Assembly: GCF_019097595.1 (NCBI RefSeq) | Contig: NC_080731.1 | Coordinates: 19,535,366 to 19,599,365, forward strand | From: Hemibagrus wyckioides | Lineage: Eukaryota; Chordata; Actinopteri; Siluriformes; Bagridae | DNA length: 64,000 nt | Direction of reading: 5' to 3' | Part shown: positions 59,640 through 64,000 of the stretch, one piece after another | Layout: each line of letters opens with the position of its first letter | Numbering within the stretch: position 1 is the stretch's first letter | Made by a program: the position numbers and the translations under genes | The notes under the pieces: model-generated | What the model saw: the letters and a program-made list of their open reading frames with translations, nothing else | Database searches by the model: none | What the model was told of the DNA's origin: nothing

Positions 59640-62600
59640 TCAGGCTTTGTACTCCAGCTCGGCGTTCATCTTGGTGTACATCTCGTAGATGGCGTCGATG
59701 GTGGTGGTGAAGTTGACCAGAAACTGGCGTACTTTGTCCAGGCAGTCCTCCTCTTTAACATCACGCCCTTTAGACAGCGCCTTCAGGAAATCCGACTTGT
59801 ACGGCGCAGCGTACAGCGCAGCCTAGAGGAAGACGTGGGAAATGTTTACCACAGCAATTTACTTCATACTTCAATCAACCTTCTATCCTATCTCACTGTG
59901 TGATACGGAGTCATTGTGTAAGTCTTACTTTGAAGAGTTTTTGCACAAACCAGCTGTGGTATTTTCTCAGAGAGATCTCGTAGGCTTTGGTGACGTTGAC
60001 GCGGATCAAGTTGGGATTGTTCTCGTCTTTCTCACCGTCCACTAAACTCTGCAGCAGGACCTGAATGAAGCGCAGCCCCCTGAAAGCATGAAGGACACAC
60101 ATGGTCATCTGTGAGAGCTTCTACAAATACTATATAACGAATGGGAGAGACAGAGCTGTAACAGGAATAGGAACGGGAAAACTGTCCGGAATGGGAATAG
60201 TGATGAGGAACAGATGTGGGAACAAGAGCAGGAGTAGGAATGGGGAAACTCTCTGGAGCAGGTATGGGGATTAAAACAGGACCAGAAACAGAGACATGGG
60301 AAAAAGAAGAGAAAAACGAACGAGATATTTAAGAGAAACGGGAACAGGAAGAGGAAAAAGAATAAGATATTGAAGAGAAATGGGAACGGGAACAGGAATA
60401 GGAGACTGGAATGGGAACATGAAGCAGAAAGAGAATAAAAAACAGGAATAGTCAAAAATAAGTCTACTTTCTCTTATATAAAGTCTCTGAGCATGTTCCT
60501 GATAAAAATCTAAATACTAATATTACTGTTGAATACTTCAGACCTTTTGAGCCACATGAGAGAGAGTGTAGCTCCCACTCTGGGCCACTCGGCCGTGTAC
60601 ATCTCCTTCTCAGCCTCCAGGATCTGCTGCAGCGTCCGATATCGACTCGGGTTGCTGTCGTACACGGCCTTGATTTTCTTAAAAGGAAAAAAAAACATCA
60701 CACACGGAGTAATAAACACAGTGAAGCCCATTGTCCGGTGTCTAAAAGCCGAAATACACTTACAGTTATGTTTCCTGCGATGTCGGCTTTAATGGGGGCG
60801 AAAACGGTGGGGCCCAGGCAATCTGCACAGAGACGAAAACACATGCTAACGTTTCAGTGATCATCAGGCACCGATACTCGCTGTTAAAACATCCAGCAAG
60901 CTAACACAAGGCCATGATGCTGCCGCCACCGTGCTTCACGCTGCTTTAACTATTACACTGTGTAAGGAAATGCTTGCTAACGTTCTGTACGTTTCACATT
61001 TAAGTTAACTCTCGACTTTAAAATGAACAACGCTCAGCCTCAGGAACCTCTCCGCCGCTAATCTTTGAGATTTGTTCTGAACTCTGACTGACCTTCGGTG
61101 TTTGTGTATGAAATAAAGGGCTGAAGTACGTCTCTGAATAATTGAGCACCTTCAGAGAGCATGACAGATTTGTGAGCGCCGTGACGCCGCGTCATGAATT
61201 TTTCAGCGGCCCCCACAATGGAGAGGAGCGGGTTATCGTGGCAGGAATCAGGAGCTGAGGTTAATGAGCTTAACGTACACATGAATAAACGCAAAAGACA
61301 CGCCGTAACCCAATTCCGCCAGACAGAACGTCCAGTTCCTGCCGGCATTCAGAGTCAGTGAATAAGTCTACAGCAGGGGAAATGAGGAGCGCTTCACTGA
61401 AGTGTGTACAAGCTGCAGGCCCTGATCCCATCTTCTGCTGTTGTGACTCAGTACATTTAAACACAGAGCTCTGTTTTTTCCTCATTATTGTGTGTTAATT
61501 TTGTTTGCTCTTTTTTCTCCCTTTTGTTTTCTTGTTTTTTTAAACATGGTTACGGTGATTCGATCAGACACTTCTTAACGGAAAGAGAGAATGTGATTGG
61601 AGATGCTGGTCTTCAAGGAAAGGACAGAAGCTGGAATGATGATTAGAAACTAAAAGGATGAAGCATCATTGATTTGATCGGACACTTGGGTCTTAAAATG
61701 AACGAGAGGAGCTAAATTGATTGGACATTTGATTCTTAAAGGGAAGAAGATGAGCTGTAGATCGGTGCAAAACATCATCTCTCCAAAGAGCTGAATGGAT
61801 CCATGGTAACAAAATACCATCTGATTGTCAGTATCTAGGCTGGATGTAGAAAATGAGTCTCACTACAGCTAGTAAATGTGCAGCATGGTGGCGTTTCTCT
61901 GAAAGCGTGTAGGTGAGACGACATTCAGATCTCAGAGCCCCTGAAAACTGATCGTCAGCGTTGGTCTCGCAGCATGTGGGGAATCTGAGTGAGTGTCCTG
62001 CAGGGACAGTGAGACTGACCGCCGCTGACAGCCTTCACCACACACACTGCCGTCCACACGGGTCGTGTCCTATTACGCACACCTTCTGCACGTTCTCCCT
62101 TCTCTTCTCTTCCCTCAGTGTCCATGTCTTCATTATAAGTGAACCATATTGACCGCATTGACTGGATGTGTCGCTCTTTCTCTCGTTTGTTCTGCACACT
62201 TCATGCTTGCGAAAAAACACACACACACACACACACAATATGCTTACTCATATTACACACTAATTATACTGCTTTAACACAGGGGTGTCAGAAAGCTGGA
62301 GTCCCAGAGGGCCTCGGTCCTGTTTAGTCTTCTGCTAATTAGCAGCTACACTGATCCAGGTGTGTAAACGGTGGTGTGTATCCCGGGGGTTTATCCAGAG
62401 AACGGGGTGTGTCACACTCACTTTCATATGCTAACACGAGTGCTAGACCTCAGCTGCAGCTGACAATAGGTTTCAGAAGCTGATGAGATCTTCACGGATT
62501 TTTACATTTTCTAAATGTTAATGAAAATATTCTGAAACTTAGACCTTACTCCAGAGCTAGTAATGTTCTTCATGCCATAGCTCCATTCTCTGAACCTTAG

Positions 62601-63856
62601 ACTCAGTATTAGGGTTGGGAACAGTGGCACAATGAGGCCTGGCATCTAATCCGGACGTCTGGTTCAGGCAGTGAATCCATTAGAAAGCGGGTCTCATATG
62701 CATGAATAGCACAAAGCGGCTCGGATGGAGCCCACGGCAATCCGACACCCTGCCAATCAATTTTCTCGACTTAAAATCGAGACCAGATGATTAAGTTACC
62801 CAAAGCAAACGGGCCTCTGGACTGGCAAGCGATTTGGGGAAATCCGATCCAAAAGCAAAAAAAGGGAATAATAGCAGTTTAGTGTCACAATCAGGAATGG
62901 AAAATCCCAAACTGGACATCCAGATAAACGACGGGGACTAACAAAAGTGAAGAAATGGATTAGAGACCAAGCTAACCTACAGTGCAGACGCTCATTTATC
63001 ATAGCTTTAATATCATCATATCACAAACTAGCTTGTGAGTTCTGCAGCTCCTTTTCAATCTTAAACCAGTTCAGAAATATTAAACAGTGTGTGGAATAAA
63101 GACGAGAGGAACTGATCTCTCACAGAGACTGGTTTCTCACACAGCAGAATCTTTAAATAAGTGGATTTACATTCCTCACGTCACTTCCTACAAGTTATAC
63201 AGCAGTTATTACATCATTCGCTGAAGAAGTTCATGAGCAGGCAATAAAACACTGCTGTTACGGGAAGATAATCAACAATCTCCTGCATGGTGTGAAGAAA
63301 CTGATCAGGAATTAGAGGTTTAGAGTTCCAGACTGATCTTTAGGACTAGGGCTGATTAATATAGGCACAAGTTCCCAAGCTCGTGTCTTCATAATGGCCC
63401 CGGAACAACATTATAATTCATAACAATAATGGAGACAGAATGAACATTCCTGAGTGTGTCACCTCGCCCTGTCTTTCATTTTCATTCAGCTGCTTTTCTC
63501 GGCTTTATGTAGCTGGAAGATTTAACAGAATTTAGAGATCTGAGGATGGGATCCAAAACAGCTTTTCACTGAGAATCAGCCGAGATCTCTGAGCACGTGC
63601 ACTAAATAAAGTCTGGAATAGGAGCAGGTAATAGCATGCCCTATGTGTCAGGTTGATGAGAAGGTGAAGGTGCCTCCTGCTCCCTGCCTAGTGCACTACA
63701 TTTGGGATTGAACCGCGGGAAATAAATCACCGGATCCGATGAAAGGAACTTACCGAAGAAGGGCGGAATGTAAGACACCGCCTCGAGGAAGGGTCGCGTC
63801 TCCACCTGTTTGTCAGCAGGGAGCTGCCGGAACTGGTGCTCCATCAGAAGAGCCAT
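59640..63856 (-). CDS. gltp: Glycolipid transfer protein, 5 exons, 209 aa
   Basis: Exons in transcript order: 63856-63754, 60822-60764, 60677-60544, 60079-59929, 59822-59640; 630 bases, 209 residues, exactly the mammalian GLTP length without gaps. GLTP is a cytosolic all-alpha two-layer protein that moves glycosphingolipids between membranes. The sugar-head contacts are present at their family positions: Asp48, Asn52 and Lys55 (KADIAGNITKIK), Trp96 (SLMWLKRG) and His140 (RKYHSW). It starts MALLMEHQFRQLPADKQVET and ends NAELEYKA, one residue differing in kind from the usual C-terminal Val. The exon 3 donor is GTCTGA, weak but conserved in position. Intron 1 is 2.9 kb. Same strand as TRPV4 and directly upstream of it. 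Confidence 0.97.
60160..60440. repeat. Purine-rich degenerate repeat in GLTP intron 3
   Basis: Irregular copies of GGAATGGGAA, GGAACAGGAA and AAGAGAAACGGGAACAGGAA. On the transcribed (minus) strand it is pyrimidine-rich (TTCCTGTTCCCGTTTC), about 100-380 bases before the exon 4 acceptor's far side. The 116-codon frame in it is compositional. Confidence 0.75.
60823..63753. other. GLTP intron 1, no further gene recognised
   Basis: 2.9 kb with a (CA)n at 62217-62237 and otherwise single-copy-looking DNA. Frames of 60-96 codons (for example 61058-61348) have no splice context or family match. Confidence 0.6.
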
Positions 63857-64000
63857 GACGGCTGAGGAAAACAACAACAAACTGCGAGGGGGAAATCTTT
63901 CAAAGTTTAAAAGTGACGCTAATATGAAACCCACACACAGAGAGCTCGTGCCAGCCTGCACGCCGATTATTCGACTGTCTCCTGTGTTTAAACCGGTATA
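63857..64000 (-). promoter_or_regulatory. 5' flank/5' UTR of GLTP
   Basis: The bases before the ATG read CAGCCGTCATGGCT on the minus strand, a fair start context. The promoter must lie here or beyond the right edge; no TATA box is evident. Confidence 0.4.

Noticed and set aside
60105..60455. 116-codon Phe/Leu-rich minus-strand frame that could look like a membrane protein
   Set aside because: Pure composition effect of a pyrimidine-rich intronic repeat between two GLTP exons.

Overview
The window is vertebrate, and almost certainly teleost, genomic DNA. It has interrupted genes with canonical GT/AG introns, very dense CA/TG microsatellites, CR1/L2-type LINEs, Tc1-like and hAT-like DNA elements and a V-SINE-like copy. 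Its MHC class I exons are fish-like (Arg at groove position 84). The exact species is not readable from the sequence.

Left part (1-9 kb): two LINE pieces in opposite orientation, a decayed Gypsy-type integrase region with a likely 3' LTR, a pentanucleotide array, and a small relic of an MHC class I alpha-2 exon. Next to the relic is a block that recurs about 16 kb downstream, the trace of an old duplication. Immune part (9-35.4 kb, + strand): class I gene 1 (exons 16984-22177), with altered peptide-anchor positions and a leader candidate whose phase does not fit; a six-exon single-V-domain Ig receptor with three ITIM-like tyrosines (24918-26336); and a complete seven-exon class I gene 2 (27956-35391, 363 aa). 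Gene 2 keeps the classical anchor residues but has Tyr in place of the second alpha-2 cysteine. Its first intron is mostly a 4.3-kb TG-rich minisatellite, and an X2/Y-box pair lies upstream.

Right part (38.6-64 kb, - strand): a TRPV4-like channel in 16 coding exons (38839-52118, 853 aa), then glycolipid transfer protein GLTP in 5 exons (59640-63856, 209 aa). This TRPV4-GLTP order and orientation matches human 12q24. A 3.4-kb LINE sits in the TRPV4 intron between coding exons 14 and 15. The TRPV4 pore filter reads GLGN instead of the usual GMGD.

All multi-exon models were built by hand from splice signals, phase and family knowledge. Joined exons of class I gene 2, the Ig receptor, TRPV4 and GLTP each give an uninterrupted frame to a stop. 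Class I gene 1 does not: its start and its 3' end are unresolved. The most interesting items are the neutral TRPV4 filter, the missing class I disulfide, and UG/CA repeats placed directly against many splice sites. The pairing of class I genes with an ITIM receptor and the giant variable intron are also notable.
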